DNA of 52,904 nt from JBFGCA01 sp041567315 (GTDB lineage: Bacteria > Acidobacteriota > Thermoanaerobaculia > Multivoradales > JAHEKO01). How positions within the stretch are numbered: the stretch's first letter is position 1; each line of letters opens with the position of its first letter. The notes under the pieces were generated by a model, which did no database searches, was not told the DNA's origin, and was given only the letters and a program-made list of their open reading frames with translations. Shown here piece by piece: positions 15,750 to 24,504 of this stretch. The translations under genes were made by a program, and so were the position numbers. The DNA is taken from NCBI GenBank assembly GCA_041567315.1, contig JBFGCA010000018.1, positions 1 to 52,904 on the forward strand, read 5' to 3'.

Positions 15750-16853
15750 ATGGACGTCTTCGAGCAGCTGTCCGACATGGGCCACGAGAGGGTGGTGTAC
15801 TGCTCCAACCCCGAGGTCGGGCTGCGAGCCATCATCGCCGTGCACTCGACGGTCCTGGGCCCCGGGCTGGGCGGCGTGCGGATGTGGCCGTTCAAGGACC
15901 CGCAAGATGCCCTCAAGGACGTCCTGCGGCTGTCGCGCGGCATGACCTACAAGGCGGCGGCCGCCGGTCTCAACCTGGGGGGCGGCAAGGCGGTGATCCT
16001 TGGCGACCCCAAGCAGGACAAGAGCGAGGCGCTGTTCCGCTCGTTCGGGCGCTACGTCGAGTCCCTGGGCGGGCTCTACATCACCGCCGAGGACGTCGGC
16101 ACCGACATGGAGGACATGGAGCTCATCCTCGGCGAGACTCGCTGGGTGACCGGGGTCTCGCCGGCCCACGGCGGCAGCGGCGATCCCTCGCCGGTCACCG
16201 CCTACGGCGTGCTCCAGGGCATCAAGGCGGCGGTGCGCTGGAAGATGGGCGACCCGACGCTCAAGGGCCGCTCGGTGGCCATCCAGGGACTCGGCAACGT
16301 CGGCTACAACCTGGCCAAGTACCTGCGTGAGGAGGGCGCCAAGGTGATGGGCTGCGACATCGACGCCGAGCGGGTCGACCAGGCCGCCAGCGAGCTGGGC
16401 GTCGAGATCGTGCCGCCCGAGGAGATCCTCGAGGCCGAATGCGACGTGCTGGCCCCATGTGCCCTGGGCGCGGCGCTCAACCAGGAGAGCATCCCGCAGC
16501 TGCGCTGCTCGATCGTCGCCGGCGGCGCCAACAACCAGCTCGACAGCGAGCGGCGCGACGGCCGCGCGCTCCACGAGCGCGGCATCCTCTACGCCCCCGA
16601 CTTCGTGATCAACGCCGGCGGCCTGATCAACGTCTACAACGAGCTGGGTGGCGACTACAACCAGGAGCGGGCGCTGCGCATGACCCGCGGCATCTACCTC
16701 AACCTCATGCGGGTGTTCGAGATCTCGAAGAACGAGGGCATCCCGACCTACGTGGCGGCCGACCGCATGGCCGAGGAGCGGATCGAGACCATCAAGAGGC
16801 TGGGGGCGCGGCACTGGGGCCGCTTCCTGGCCAACCACCAGCCCGGGACCTGA
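15750..16853 (+). CDS. ldh: Leucine dehydrogenase (Glu/Leu/Phe/Val dehydrogenase family)
   Basis: NAD-dependent oxidative deamination of branched-chain amino acids, or the reverse amination. In this 367-aa protein the substrate and catalytic lysines fall at K68 (MTYKAA) and K80 (GLNLGGGKAVI), the same positions as in Bacillus leucine dehydrogenases. LGPGLGGVRMWP forms the substrate pocket, and the Rossmann motif GLGNVGYNLA is followed by an acidic residue (CDID) that favours NAD+. The length fits leucine rather than glutamate dehydrogenases (about 410-450 aa). A GAGGAG site precedes the ATG. The last 62 bp overlap, tail to tail, the end of the rluB-cmk gene on the other strand. Valine or phenylalanine specificity cannot be ruled out. 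Confidence 0.92.
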   Translation: MDVFEQLSDMGHERVVYCSNPEVGLRAIIAVHSTVLGPGLGGVRMWPFKDPQDALKDVLRLSRGMTYKAAAAGLNLGGGKAVILGDPKQDKSEALFRSFGRYVESLGGLYITAEDVGTDMEDMELILGETRWVTGVSPAHGGSGDPSPVTAYGVLQGIKAAVRWKMGDPTLKGRSVAIQGLGNVGYNLAKYLREEGAKVMGCDIDAERVDQAASELGVEIVPPEEILEAECDVLAPCALGAALNQESIPQLRCSIVAGGANNQLDSERRDGRALHERGILYAPDFVINAGGLINVYNELGGDYNQERALRMTRGIYLNLMRVFEISKNEGIPTYVAADRMAEERIETIKRLGARHWGRFLANHQPGT

Positions 16854-18381
16854 CCCGGCGGACGATCTCCGCGGCCACCTGCTCGGCGTCGAGGGCGCCG
16901 GTGTCGAGCTCGAAGTAGCTGTCGTCGCGCACCAGCGGCGACTCCGCGCGATGGGTGTCGCGGTGGTCGCGGCGCCGCAGCTCTTTCTCCATCGCCGCCA
17001 CCGACAGCTCGGCCCCGGCCGGCGCCAGCTGGCCGCGCCGCCGCTCCAGCCGCACCTCCACCGGCGCCGTCAGGAAGAACTTGTGGGGGGTCTCCGGGAC
17101 CACCCGGCTGCCGGTGTCGCGGCCCTCGAGCACCGCGCCCTGGCGCTCGGCGAAGGCCCGCTGGCGCGCCACCAGCTCGCGCCGCACCTGCGGGTAAACG
17201 GCGATCCGCGAGGTGACGTCCGAGACCTCGGGCAGCCGGCTGCGGCGCCCCAGCGGCCGGCCGTCGAGCAGCACCCGGGCCGGCTGGCCGGGGCGCCCCT
17301 CGAGCCGCAGGTCGAGGTCCGCGAGCAAGCCCTCCACCGCCGCCCGGTCGCCGGGATCGACCCCCTGCTCCATCGCCTTGAGCGCCACCCCCCGGTACAT
17401 CGCGCCGGTCTCCAGACAGGTCAGCCCGAGCTGCTCCGCCACCAGCCGGGCGACGGTCGACTTGCCGACCCCGGCCGGTCCGTCGATGGCCACGACGAGG
17501 GCTCGGGCGCCGGGGTCGTGGCCGGCGGGCGACGCTTCGCCCACCCGGCGCGGCCTGGGCTCCGACCGCCCGCCGGGAGAGCTGGTCCGCCGCGGCGTCC
17601 CGCCCTCGGGTGCGGCACGGCGCGCCCTCCCCCGCCGCCGGTTCGCACCGCCTTCGCCGGCCAGCCGGCGCCGCTCCTCGAGCGTCAGCTCGCGGAGGCC
17701 GCCGGGGCCCAGCCGCGGATCGCTCAGCCCGCCGATGGCCACCCGGCGCAGGCGCTGCACCGGATGCCCGACGCTGCGGAACATCTCGCGCACCTGCCGG
17801 GTGCGCCCCTCGACCAGCTCGACGGTCCACCACGAGTTGACCTCGCGGCGCTCCGGCCGCGGTTTGCGCAGCAGGCTGACGCGGGCCGGGGCCGTCCGCC
17901 GGCCGGCCAGGGTCACGCCCTGGCGCAGGCGCTCGACGGCGGACCGCTCGGGCACCCCCTTGACCTTGACCTCGTAGGTCTTGGTGCACCCGAACGAGGG
18001 ATGCGACAACCGGTGGGCGAAGTCGCCGTCGTCGGTCAGCACCAGCAGCCCCTCGCTGTCGTAGTCGAGCCGGCCCACCGGCACCAGCCCGCGCCGCCAG
18101 CCCGGCGGCACCAGGTCGTAGACCGTGGTCCGCCCCTCGGGGTCCGCGCGGGTGGTCACGTAGCGCCGCGGCTTGTTGAGCAGCAGGTAACGCCGGGGCA
18201 CCGTCGGCTTGACGCGCCGGCCGTCGACCTTGATGGCGTCCCGCTCGGCGTCGGCCCGCTCCCCCAGCGTCGCCACACGGCCGTTGACGCTCACCCGGCC
18301 CTGGCGGATCAGCTCCTCGGAGGCGCGCCGCGACGCCACCCCGGCGCGGGCCAGGATGCGCTGCAGGCGGTCCTGGCTCAC
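16792..18381 (-). CDS. cmk: Fused 23S rRNA pseudouridine synthase (RluB type) and cytidylate kinase
   Basis: One uninterrupted 529-aa frame holds two enzymes. Residues 1-245 are an RsuA/RluB-family synthase: an S4 RNA-binding domain (RLQRILARAGVASRRASEEL), then the catalytic block VGRLDYDSEGLLVLTDDG with nucleophile D106, and the C-terminal EGRTRQVREMF. Residues 246-295 are an Arg/Gly/Pro-rich linker. Residues 296-515 are cytidylate kinase, with P-loop GPAGVGKST (301-309), LETGAMYRGVALKA, LEGRDTGSRVVP and RRDHRDTHRAESP. In most bacteria these are separate, often neighbouring genes (scpA-scpB-rluB-cmk). Internal re-initiation at a GTG near VVAIDG is possible. The start overlaps the scpB stop (GTGA). 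The C-terminal tail overlaps ldh antisense. Confidence 0.9.
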   Translation of the reverse strand: MSQDRLQRILARAGVASRRASEELIRQGRVSVNGRVATLGERADAERDAIKVDGRRVKPTVPRRYLLLNKPRRYVTTRADPEGRTTVYDLVPPGWRRGLVPVGRLDYDSEGLLVLTDDGDFAHRLSHPSFGCTKTYEVKVKGVPERSAVERLRQGVTLAGRRTAPARVSLLRKPRPERREVNSWWTVELVEGRTRQVREMFRSVGHPVQRLRRVAIGGLSDPRLGPGGLRELTLEERRRLAGEGGANRRRGRARRAAPEGGTPRRTSSPGGRSEPRPRRVGEASPAGHDPGARALVVAIDGPAGVGKSTVARLVAEQLGLTCLETGAMYRGVALKAMEQGVDPGDRAAVEGLLADLDLRLEGRPGQPARVLLDGRPLGRRSRLPEVSDVTSRIAVYPQVRRELVARQRAFAERQGAVLEGRDTGSRVVPETPHKFFLTAPVEVRLERRRGQLAPAGAELSVAAMEKELRRRDHRDTHRAESPLVRDDSYFELDTGALDAEQVAAEIVRRVRSRAGGWPGSGPSAAPPAS

Positions 18382-19034
18382 AGCGGCTCCACGGTCCTCG
18401 CTGGCGGCGCCCCCGTCTCCCCCAGCTCCGGCTCCGGCATCGCGCTCTCCGGCGAGCTCTCGGGCGGCGGCTCCAGACCGGCCGGCAGCTCGACCTCGCC
18501 ACCCAGCGCCTCCTCGAACTCCTCGAGCGGTGGCAGCTCGCCGAGGTCGCGCAGCCCGAAGTGCATCAGGAACTCGCGGGTGGTGCGGTAGAGGAACGGC
18601 TTTCCGACCACCTGCTTGCGCCCGGCGATCCGCACCAGCCGCCGCTCGAGCAGCGTCTTGAGCACCCCCGCCGAGTTGACGCCTCGCAGCTCCTGGACCT
18701 CGGGCGCCGTCACCGGCTGCCGGTAGGCGACGATGGCCAGCGTCTCGAGGGCGGCCATCGACAGCTTGCTGCGGCCGCTGGCCTCGAAGAAACGCCGCAG
18801 ATAGCCGTGCAGCTCCGGGCGGGTCGCCAGCCGCAGCCCCCCTGCCACCTCCTCCACCACCACGCCGCGCTCCTCGGCCGGCGCATAGCGCGCCACCACC
18901 CGCGCCAGCGCCGCGGCGGCGGCCTCGCGCCGGCGCTCGGGGAAGACCTCCAGCAGCCGCTCACGGGACAGCGGCTCGCCGGCCACGAACAGCATGGCCT
19001 CGAGCGCCGCTTCCATCTCCCGATCGTCGCTCAC
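18378..19034 (-). CDS. scpB: Segregation and condensation protein B
   Basis: Winged-helix partner of ScpA in the SMC condensin complex that compacts and segregates the chromosome. The 218-aa product has EAMLFVAGEPLSRERL at the N-terminus, the central LSMAALETLAIVAYRQPVT and VQELRGVNSAGVLKTLLER signature, then GRPFLYRTT-like GKPFLYRTTREFLMHFGL. The C-terminal ~45 residues are Pro/Glu-rich and probably disordered. GTG start overlapping the scpA stop (GTGA), and its stop overlaps the next GTG, so scpA, scpB and rluB-cmk are translated as a chain. Confidence 0.94.
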   Translation of the reverse strand: MSDDREMEAALEAMLFVAGEPLSRERLLEVFPERRREAAAAALARVVARYAPAEERGVVVEEVAGGLRLATRPELHGYLRRFFEASGRSKLSMAALETLAIVAYRQPVTAPEVQELRGVNSAGVLKTLLERRLVRIAGRKQVVGKPFLYRTTREFLMHFGLRDLGELPPLEEFEEALGGEVELPAGLEPPPESSPESAMPEPELGETGAPPARTVEPL

Positions 19035-19834
19035 CCGGAGATCGCCTCCAGCTCGTGCGCCGCCAGCTGTCGGGTGGTGCGGTATAGCAGCAGCTCGCCG
19101 CTTGCCGTCTGCTCGAGCCGCACCAGCCGCAGCCGGGCCAGCTCGAGCACCGCCAGGAAGGCCGCCACCGCCTCGGCGCGGCAGCTGCGGCCCCGCAGGT
19201 CGGCCAGCAGGTCGACCGGCCGGCCGCTGACGAGCGCCGCCAGCAGACGCTCGAACTGCGGCCGCACGCCGAACGACTCGCGCCGCAGGTGGAGCGGGTC
19301 GGGGTGCTCGCGATCGTAGCGCTCGAGCACCCCCTTGAGGGCGCCCAGCAGGTCGAACAGCGAGACCTCGCCGAAGTCGATCTCCTCCTCGGCCTCCTCG
19401 GCCTCCTCGCTCCCCGGCAGCCGGCGGGCCGGCCCGCCCCAGACCCCGAGCCGCACCCCGTGCAGTTCGGCGAGCGACTGCGCCGCGCCCTTGATCCGGC
19501 GGTAGGCGAGCAGGCGCTCCACCAGCTCCTGTCGCGGGTCCTCCTCGGGGCCGGCCCCGCCCGCCGCCGGCCGCGGCAGCAGCATCTTGGACTTGAGGTA
19601 GATGAGCAACGCCGCCTCGTAGACGTACTCGGCGGCGACGTCGAGGTTGAGCTCCTCCATCAGCGCCAGGTACTCGTGGAACTGGTCGCAGATCACCGCC
19701 ACCGGGATGTCGGTGATCTCGACCTGGTTGATCCGCACCAGGTGGAGGAGCAGGTCGAGCGGGCCTTCGAAGACCGGCAGCCGGACGCGCCAGGCATCCG
19801 GCAGGTGGCCGGACTCGGTGGCCGCAGCGCTCAT
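19031..19834 (-). CDS. scpA: Segregation and condensation protein A
   Basis: The kleisin subunit linking SMC heads. The 267-aa protein begins its conserved part at VRLPVFEGPLDLLLHLVR, followed by VEITDIPVAVICDQF, EYVYEAALLIYLKSKMLLP and a C-terminal winged helix around AFLAVLELARLRLV. An acidic insert (EEAEEAEEEIDFG) lies in the middle. The ATG at 19834 is chosen because it leaves a normal short N-terminus; an in-frame ATG at 19891 would add 19 residues rich in Arg/Leu. Neither has a clear ribosome binding site. A TATAAT lies upstream (19965-19970) but lacks a recognisable -35 box. Confidence 0.92.
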   Translation of the reverse strand: MSAAATESGHLPDAWRVRLPVFEGPLDLLLHLVRINQVEITDIPVAVICDQFHEYLALMEELNLDVAAEYVYEAALLIYLKSKMLLPRPAAGGAGPEEDPRQELVERLLAYRRIKGAAQSLAELHGVRLGVWGGPARRLPGSEEAEEAEEEIDFGEVSLFDLLGALKGVLERYDREHPDPLHLRRESFGVRPQFERLLAALVSGRPVDLLADLRGRSCRAEAVAAFLAVLELARLRLVRLEQTASGELLLYRTTRQLAAHELEAISG

Positions 19835-19987
19835 CGCGGCCGGGCCGAGGCGGAGGAGCGCAGGCGAGGCGCGCAGCCGGGCATTTGGCAAACGATCGGG
19901 TGGGGCTGTAAAGGGGCGTGGCCGGACAGCGTGCAGGCCGGGGACTGCCGCGCTCCGCCCGCGGATTATAGGACAGGTGCGGGGTGC

Positions 19988-20467
19988 TCAGCCGCCGGCG
20001 ACCAGCCTCCGCACCTCGGCCAGCAGGCGCTCGTTGCCACCCAACGCCTCGTGCTCGCGGGCCAGCGCCCTGAGCTGGGCGGCCAGCGCGATCCAGAACA
20101 GCCCGTGGTGGATCCAGACCGGCAGCACCCGGGTGGCCACCCCGCCGCCGAGGATGAAGGCCGCCATGGTCAGCAGCGTGGCGGTCATCAGCCACGGGTA
20201 GGAGAGGGCCTTGAACTGCTTGGTGCGCTCCACCAGCTCGGCATCGAGACCGTGCTCGGCCACCGCCTCCTTGATCGCCTTGCCGGTCCCCACCAGGTAG
20301 AACAGGATCCAGGAGTGCGAGAACAGCACCAGCAGACAGGCCACCAGACCGCCGAGCAGGTGCGGCGCCAGGCTGTCGGCGCCCTCCAGCCGGAAGCCCA
20401 GGACGGCGGTAATCAGCAACAGCGCGGTGCCCAGCCAGCCCACCACCAGGAGCGAGCGTCCCATCAT
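19988..20467 (-). CDS. Small integral membrane protein, unknown
   Basis: A 159-aa protein with about four hydrophobic segments (residues ~5-23, 33-57, 90-115 and 118-135), separated by a basic cytoplasmic-type stretch (AVAEHGLDAELVERTKQFKAL), and a charged C-terminal tail. Histidines and the motif SHSWILFYLVGTGKAIKE give it the look of a heme- or electron-transport-associated membrane protein, but I do not recognise a family. The ATG overlaps the glycosyltransferase stop in ATGA. Confidence 0.65.
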   Translation of the reverse strand: MMGRSLLVVGWLGTALLLITAVLGFRLEGADSLAPHLLGGLVACLLVLFSHSWILFYLVGTGKAIKEAVAEHGLDAELVERTKQFKALSYPWLMTATLLTMAAFILGGGVATRVLPVWIHHGLFWIALAAQLRALAREHEALGGNERLLAEVRRLVAGG

Positions 20468-21627
20468 CGCCCGGTCACCCCCAGGAGACGTTCCCACCGG
20501 CGCGCCGCGTGCGCCGGCCGGTAGCGCTCGGCCAGCCGGCGGCGCCCGGCCTCGCCGCGGCGCCGCGCCTCCTCCGGGTCGCGCCACAGGGCCGCCAGCG
20601 CGGCGGCCAGCTGGCCGGGTGCCACCGCCGGGACCAGCCAGCCGGTCTCGCCGTCGACCACGACCTCGGGAATGCCGCTGACCGCGCTGGCCACCACCGG
20701 CACGCCGGCCTCCATGGCCTCGAGAACGACCAGCGGCATGCCCTCGTAGATCGACGGCACCACCAGGGCGCGCGCCCCGGCCAGCAGCCGCCGCACCCGG
20801 GCGGCGCTGCAACGGCCCAGGAAGTCGACCCGTTCCTCGACCCCACACCGGCGCGCCGCGCGCTCCAGGCGGCGGCGGTGCTCGCCGTCGCCGGCGATCA
20901 GCAGTCGCGCCTCGGGCACCTCGGCGGCTACCAGCTCGAGGGCGCGCAGCAGGACCTCGACCCCCTTGCGCACCCGCAGACGGCCCACGAAGAGCAGATA
21001 GCCGGGCTCCGGCTCGGGGCCCGGCTGCAAACCCGGCTCGGCGCTCGGCGCGGGGCCGCCCACCTCCAGCCCACCGGTGACGTTGGCCAGCACCTCTACC
21101 CCGCGGATTCCGTAGTCGCGCTCGATCTCGGCGGCGGTGACGCGGCTGGGCGCCAGCACCCGGTCGGCGAGCCAGGCGGTGAGGCAGCCCAGCCCGACCT
21201 GCAGCGGCCCCTTGAACATCCGGAACCGCCACTCGGCGCCGCTCGGCGCGCCCAGCAGCCGGCCGTCGTCGCGCAGCGGCCGCACCGCGCGCAGCTCCTG
21301 CCGGTAGCTTACCTGGAGCAGCGCGACCAGCCGCGGCGGCGGCGTCAGCAGCGGCCGGGCGACGGCCAGCCACAGCGCGGCCAGCGCGCCGTCCGATTCG
21401 TGGACCTGGACGACCTCGGGCCGGAAGCGCCGCACCCGGCGGGCGAGCGCCGGCACCACCGCCAGCGGAAACAGCGCCTTGGGCCCGGCGGCGCCGCCGG
21501 CGCCACGGCCCAGGACCTCCACCTGGTGACCGGTCTCGCGCAGACCGGCCGCCAGCTGCAGCACCTGCTCGCCGACGCCCGAGACGTCGACCGGGGGCAG
21601 GGTGTTGGCCACCAGCAGCACGCGCAC
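20464..21627 (-). CDS. Glycosyltransferase family 4
   Basis: A 387-aa GT-B transferase. Motifs are VLLVANTLPPVDVSGVGEQV at the N-terminus (acceptor loop), LFVGRLRVRKGVEVLLRAL, LIAGDGEHRRRLE, FLGRCSAARVRRLLAGA and the donor-site EGMPLVVLEAMEAGVPVVAS. Several GTG codons could start it; the one at 21627 directly precedes the first beta strand and lies just downstream of the recG stop. The longer open frame upstream is recG antisense-frame shadow. Sugar and acceptor unknown. Its position in a DNA-repair/regulatory gene run, not a polysaccharide cluster, is unhelpful for assigning a substrate. Confidence 0.85.
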   Translation of the reverse strand: MRVLLVANTLPPVDVSGVGEQVLQLAAGLRETGHQVEVLGRGAGGAAGPKALFPLAVVPALARRVRRFRPEVVQVHESDGALAALWLAVARPLLTPPPRLVALLQVSYRQELRAVRPLRDDGRLLGAPSGAEWRFRMFKGPLQVGLGCLTAWLADRVLAPSRVTAAEIERDYGIRGVEVLANVTGGLEVGGPAPSAEPGLQPGPEPEPGYLLFVGRLRVRKGVEVLLRALELVAAEVPEARLLIAGDGEHRRRLERAARRCGVEERVDFLGRCSAARVRRLLAGARALVVPSIYEGMPLVVLEAMEAGVPVVASAVSGIPEVVVDGETGWLVPAVAPGQLAAALAALWRDPEEARRRGEAGRRRLAERYRPAHAARRWERLLGVTGR

Positions 21628-21632
21628 CTCGA

Positions 21633-23759
21633 CTATCCCCCCGAGAGCGGTGGGCGGTCGCCCGGCGCGCCCCGGTCGGGCGGCAGCAGGGCCGCCGCGG
21701 CCGGCCAGCCGCGGCGCGCGATCAGCTCGCGGGCGTCGCGGCGGGCGCACTCCAGCCACCGCCGGTCGGCGGCCAGATCGGCGATCCGGTAGCCGGGACC
21801 CCCCGCCTGCCGGGTCCCCAGCAGCTCGCCGGGGCCGCGGATCGCCAGGTCCTCCTCGGCGATCTGGAAGCCGTCGTTGCAGCCGGCGAAGACTTCCAGC
21901 CGGCGTTTCGCCTCAGCGGTCAACCGCCCGTGGACGGCGACGCACACCCCGGCGCGCTCGCCCCGCCCCACCCGGCCGCGGAGCTGGTGGAGCTGGGAAA
22001 GTCCATAGCGCTCGGCGCTCTCGATGATCATCACCGTGGCGCGGGGCACGTCGACCCCCACCTCGACGACGGTGGTCGCCACCAGCACCCGTAGCCGGCC
22101 GGCGGCGAACCCGGCCATCGCCTGCTCGCGCTCGGCGGCCGGCATGCGCCCGTGGACCACCGCCGAGGGGACCTCGGGCAGCGCCCGCCGCACCGCCTCG
22201 CCGGCGGCCTCGATGGAGGCCGCCTCGAGCCGGTCGCTCTCCTCGATCAGCGGATAGACGACGTAGGCCTGGTCGCCAGCCGCCAGCCGCTCGCCCAGCC
22301 GAGCATAGAGCCGCGGGCGGGCGCGGGCCGGCACCAGCCGGGTGTCGACCGGCTGGCGCCCCGGCGGCAGCTCGTCGACCAGCGACAGGTCGAGGTCGCC
22401 GTAGGCGGTGAGCGCCAGCGAGCGCGGGATCGGGGTCGCCGTCATCACCAGCAGGTCGGGCCGCTCGCCTTTGGCCTCGAGGAGCTGACGCTGGACCACC
22501 CCGAAGCGGTGCTGCTCGTCGACCACCACCAGCGCCAGCTCGCGAAACTCGACCGCCTCCTGGATCAGCGCGTGGGTCCCCACCACGATCCGGACGTCGC
22601 CGGCCGCCAGCCGCCGCCGCAGCCGGCCCGCGGCCGGCGTCGAGGCGGTCAGCAGGGCCAGCCGGTAGCGCCCGCCCAGCCAGCCCTCCAGCGTGCGGTG
22701 GTGCTGGGCCGCCAGCAGCTCGGTGGGCGCCATCAAAGCCGCCTGCAGCCCGCTCTCGGCGGCCAGCGCCAGGGCGACGGCGGCGATCGCAGTCTTGCCG
22801 CAGCCGACGTCGCCCTGAACCAGCCGCAGCATCGGTCCCCGGTCGCGCAGGTCCGCCGCCACTTCGCCGGCCACCCGCAGCTGGGCGGCGGTCGGCTCGA
22901 AGGGCAGCAGCTCGCGGGCCAGCTCCCCGACCTCCAGCCGGGCGTCGTAGCAATGGCGTTTGGGCCGGCGGCGCACCTCGCGCCGGGCCAGGGCGAGCCG
23001 GATCTGGTGCTCCAGCAGCTCGCCGTAGATCAGCCGCAGATGGGCCGGGGTGCGGCGCGCCGCCAGCCGCGCCGGGTCGGCGTCGTCGGCCGGACGGTGA
23101 AGCCCGCGGAGCGCCGCCGGCAGCGGCTCCAGACCGTGTCTCTCCAGCAGCTCGGGCGGCAACCGCTCGGGCAGCTCGCCCTCCAGGTCTATCCGGTCGA
23201 GGATCTGGTCCAGCAGGCGGCGGAGGAAGGCGGGACCGTGCCCGCCGGCGGCGCCGTAGACCGGCACCAACCGTGCGGCGTGGAGTGCACGGCCGGCCGG
23301 CTCGCAGCTCGGGTTGACCAGCTGCCAGCCGTCGCCCTGCCGCCGCAGCTCGCCATAGAGCAGGTAGTCGGTCTCGGGAAGGAGCTGCGCCGGCAGGTAG
23401 GGCCGGTTGAACCAGACGACCGGCAGCTCGCCGCTACCGTCGACCAGCAGCGCGCGGACCAGCGACAGCCCCCGCCGCCGCACCCGCACCCGCTGGACGC
23501 GCGTGAGGCGACCGCCGACCAGATAGCTCCCCTCGCCGGCCAGCGCCGCCACCGAGGTCAGCCGCCGCCGGTCCTCGTAGCGGAACGGCAGATGGAACAG
23601 CAGGTCCTCCACCGTCTCCAGGCCGGCCGCGGCCAGCGCCCGCGCCCGCTGCGGACCGATCCCCCGCAGCTCGCTCAGCGGCGCGCCGGCCCCCAGCGCT
23701 CCGGCTCGGCCCCGCGACCCCGGGATCACCGTTTCAGACCGGGCCGCTGTGGAAGGCAA
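21633..23759 (-). CDS. recG: ATP-dependent DNA helicase RecG
   Basis: Reverses stalled replication forks and branch-migrates junctions. The 708-aa protein has an N-terminal helix-hairpin segment (LRGIGPQRARALAAAGLET), an OB-fold wedge domain (GSYLVGGRLTRVQ), then helicase motifs: Walker A GDVGCGKTAIA, DEQH-box VVDEQHRFGV, TATPIPRSLALTAYGDLD, and the C-terminal VEVGVDVPRAT and QLRGRVGRGE. All RecG parts are present. The ATG at 23759 overlaps the upstream gene by 26 bp; a GTG at 23729, 4 nt after that gene's stop, is an equally plausible start. Confidence 0.95.
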   Translation of the reverse strand: MPSTAARSETVIPGSRGRAGALGAGAPLSELRGIGPQRARALAAAGLETVEDLLFHLPFRYEDRRRLTSVAALAGEGSYLVGGRLTRVQRVRVRRRGLSLVRALLVDGSGELPVVWFNRPYLPAQLLPETDYLLYGELRRQGDGWQLVNPSCEPAGRALHAARLVPVYGAAGGHGPAFLRRLLDQILDRIDLEGELPERLPPELLERHGLEPLPAALRGLHRPADDADPARLAARRTPAHLRLIYGELLEHQIRLALARREVRRRPKRHCYDARLEVGELARELLPFEPTAAQLRVAGEVAADLRDRGPMLRLVQGDVGCGKTAIAAVALALAAESGLQAALMAPTELLAAQHHRTLEGWLGGRYRLALLTASTPAAGRLRRRLAAGDVRIVVGTHALIQEAVEFRELALVVVDEQHRFGVVQRQLLEAKGERPDLLVMTATPIPRSLALTAYGDLDLSLVDELPPGRQPVDTRLVPARARPRLYARLGERLAAGDQAYVVYPLIEESDRLEAASIEAAGEAVRRALPEVPSAVVHGRMPAAEREQAMAGFAAGRLRVLVATTVVEVGVDVPRATVMIIESAERYGLSQLHQLRGRVGRGERAGVCVAVHGRLTAEAKRRLEVFAGCNDGFQIAEEDLAIRGPGELLGTRQAGGPGYRIADLAADRRWLECARRDARELIARRGWPAAAALLPPDRGAPGDRPPLSGG

Positions 23760-24504
23760 GCTCCACCAGCCCGAGCCGCAGGCGGTCCCCCGAGCGCAGC
23801 TCCACGGGCACGCCGGTGCGGATGCGCTCGCCGTTGACGAAGGTGCCGTTGACCGCGCCGATGTCCTCCACCACCAGGAAGCGGCGGCCCTCGCGGTAGA
23901 TCTTGGCGTGGCGGCGGCTGCTGGTGCGGTCGGGATCGACCGGCGTCAGGTCGACGTCGGGCTGGATGCCGGTGACCGGATCGCGGCGCCCTAGCGTGGC
24001 GACGCTCTTGCCGGCCAGCAGGAAGCTGGTGCCCGAGCCCTCGTGCGCCAGCCGGCAGCCGGTCAGCAGCGCCCCGGACGCCGCCGGCTCGGCCGGACGC
24101 TCCACCTCTTCGCCGAGCGCCTCGCGCAGCCGGTGGTCGGTGTCGCGCAGCCGGCGGCAGAGCTTGCGCATGATGCGCACCGCGATCTCGGTGTTGGCGC
24201 GCAGCATGGCGTCGAAGGTCGAGCCGCTGATCTGCAGCAGCTCGACCGCCGTCACCGCCCGCGCCGAGGCGTTGCGCGGCAGTTCCTCGAGCAGCGACAT
24301 CTCGCCGAAGAAGTCGCCCTTCTCGAGCAGCGCCAGCCGGGTGGGCCGGCCCCCCGCCTCCTGCAAAATCTCCACCGAGCCCTGGCGGATGATGTACATC
24401 TCGGTCCCCAGCTCGCCCTCGCGAAACAGGTAGGTGCCGGCGTCCACCCGCAGGTGGCGGCCGGTCCGGTCCTCGAGACTGGTGGCGCGGAACTCAGGGC
24501 TCAT
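23734..24504 (-). CDS. Cyclic-nucleotide-binding domain fused to an FHA domain
   Basis: A 256-aa signalling protein. Residues ~15-125 form a CRP-type cyclic-nucleotide-binding barrel: GTYLFREGELGTEMYIIRQG, GDFFGEMSLLEELPRNASAR (phosphate-binding cassette with the arginine kept) and a C-helix. Residues ~150-256 form an FHA phosphothreonine-binding domain with VDPDRTSSRRHAKIYREG and EDIGAVNGTFVNGERI. There is no helix-turn-helix, so it should not bind DNA itself but could couple second-messenger level to recognition of a phosphorylated partner. No kinase or phosphatase lies nearby. It overlaps the LD-carboxypeptidase stop by 11 bp and precedes recG. Confidence 0.9.
   Translation of the reverse strand: MSPEFRATSLEDRTGRHLRVDAGTYLFREGELGTEMYIIRQGSVEILQEAGGRPTRLALLEKGDFFGEMSLLEELPRNASARAVTAVELLQISGSTFDAMLRANTEIAVRIMRKLCRRLRDTDHRLREALGEEVERPAEPAASGALLTGCRLAHEGSGTSFLLAGKSVATLGRRDPVTGIQPDVDLTPVDPDRTSSRRHAKIYREGRRFLVVEDIGAVNGTFVNGERIRTGVPVELRSGDRLRLGLVELAFHSGPV

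Noticed and set aside
19850..19905. Sequence near the scpA start resembling the repeat core (GCAGGCG, GCCGGGCAT)
   Set aside because: Only short GC-rich matches; no inverted termini and no gapless alignment as seen for copies A-C. Chance similarity is likely in this composition.
19965..19970. TATAAT upstream of scpA
   Set aside because: No plausible -35 sequence at 16-18 bp and it lies 130 nt before the start codon; too weak to list as a promoter.
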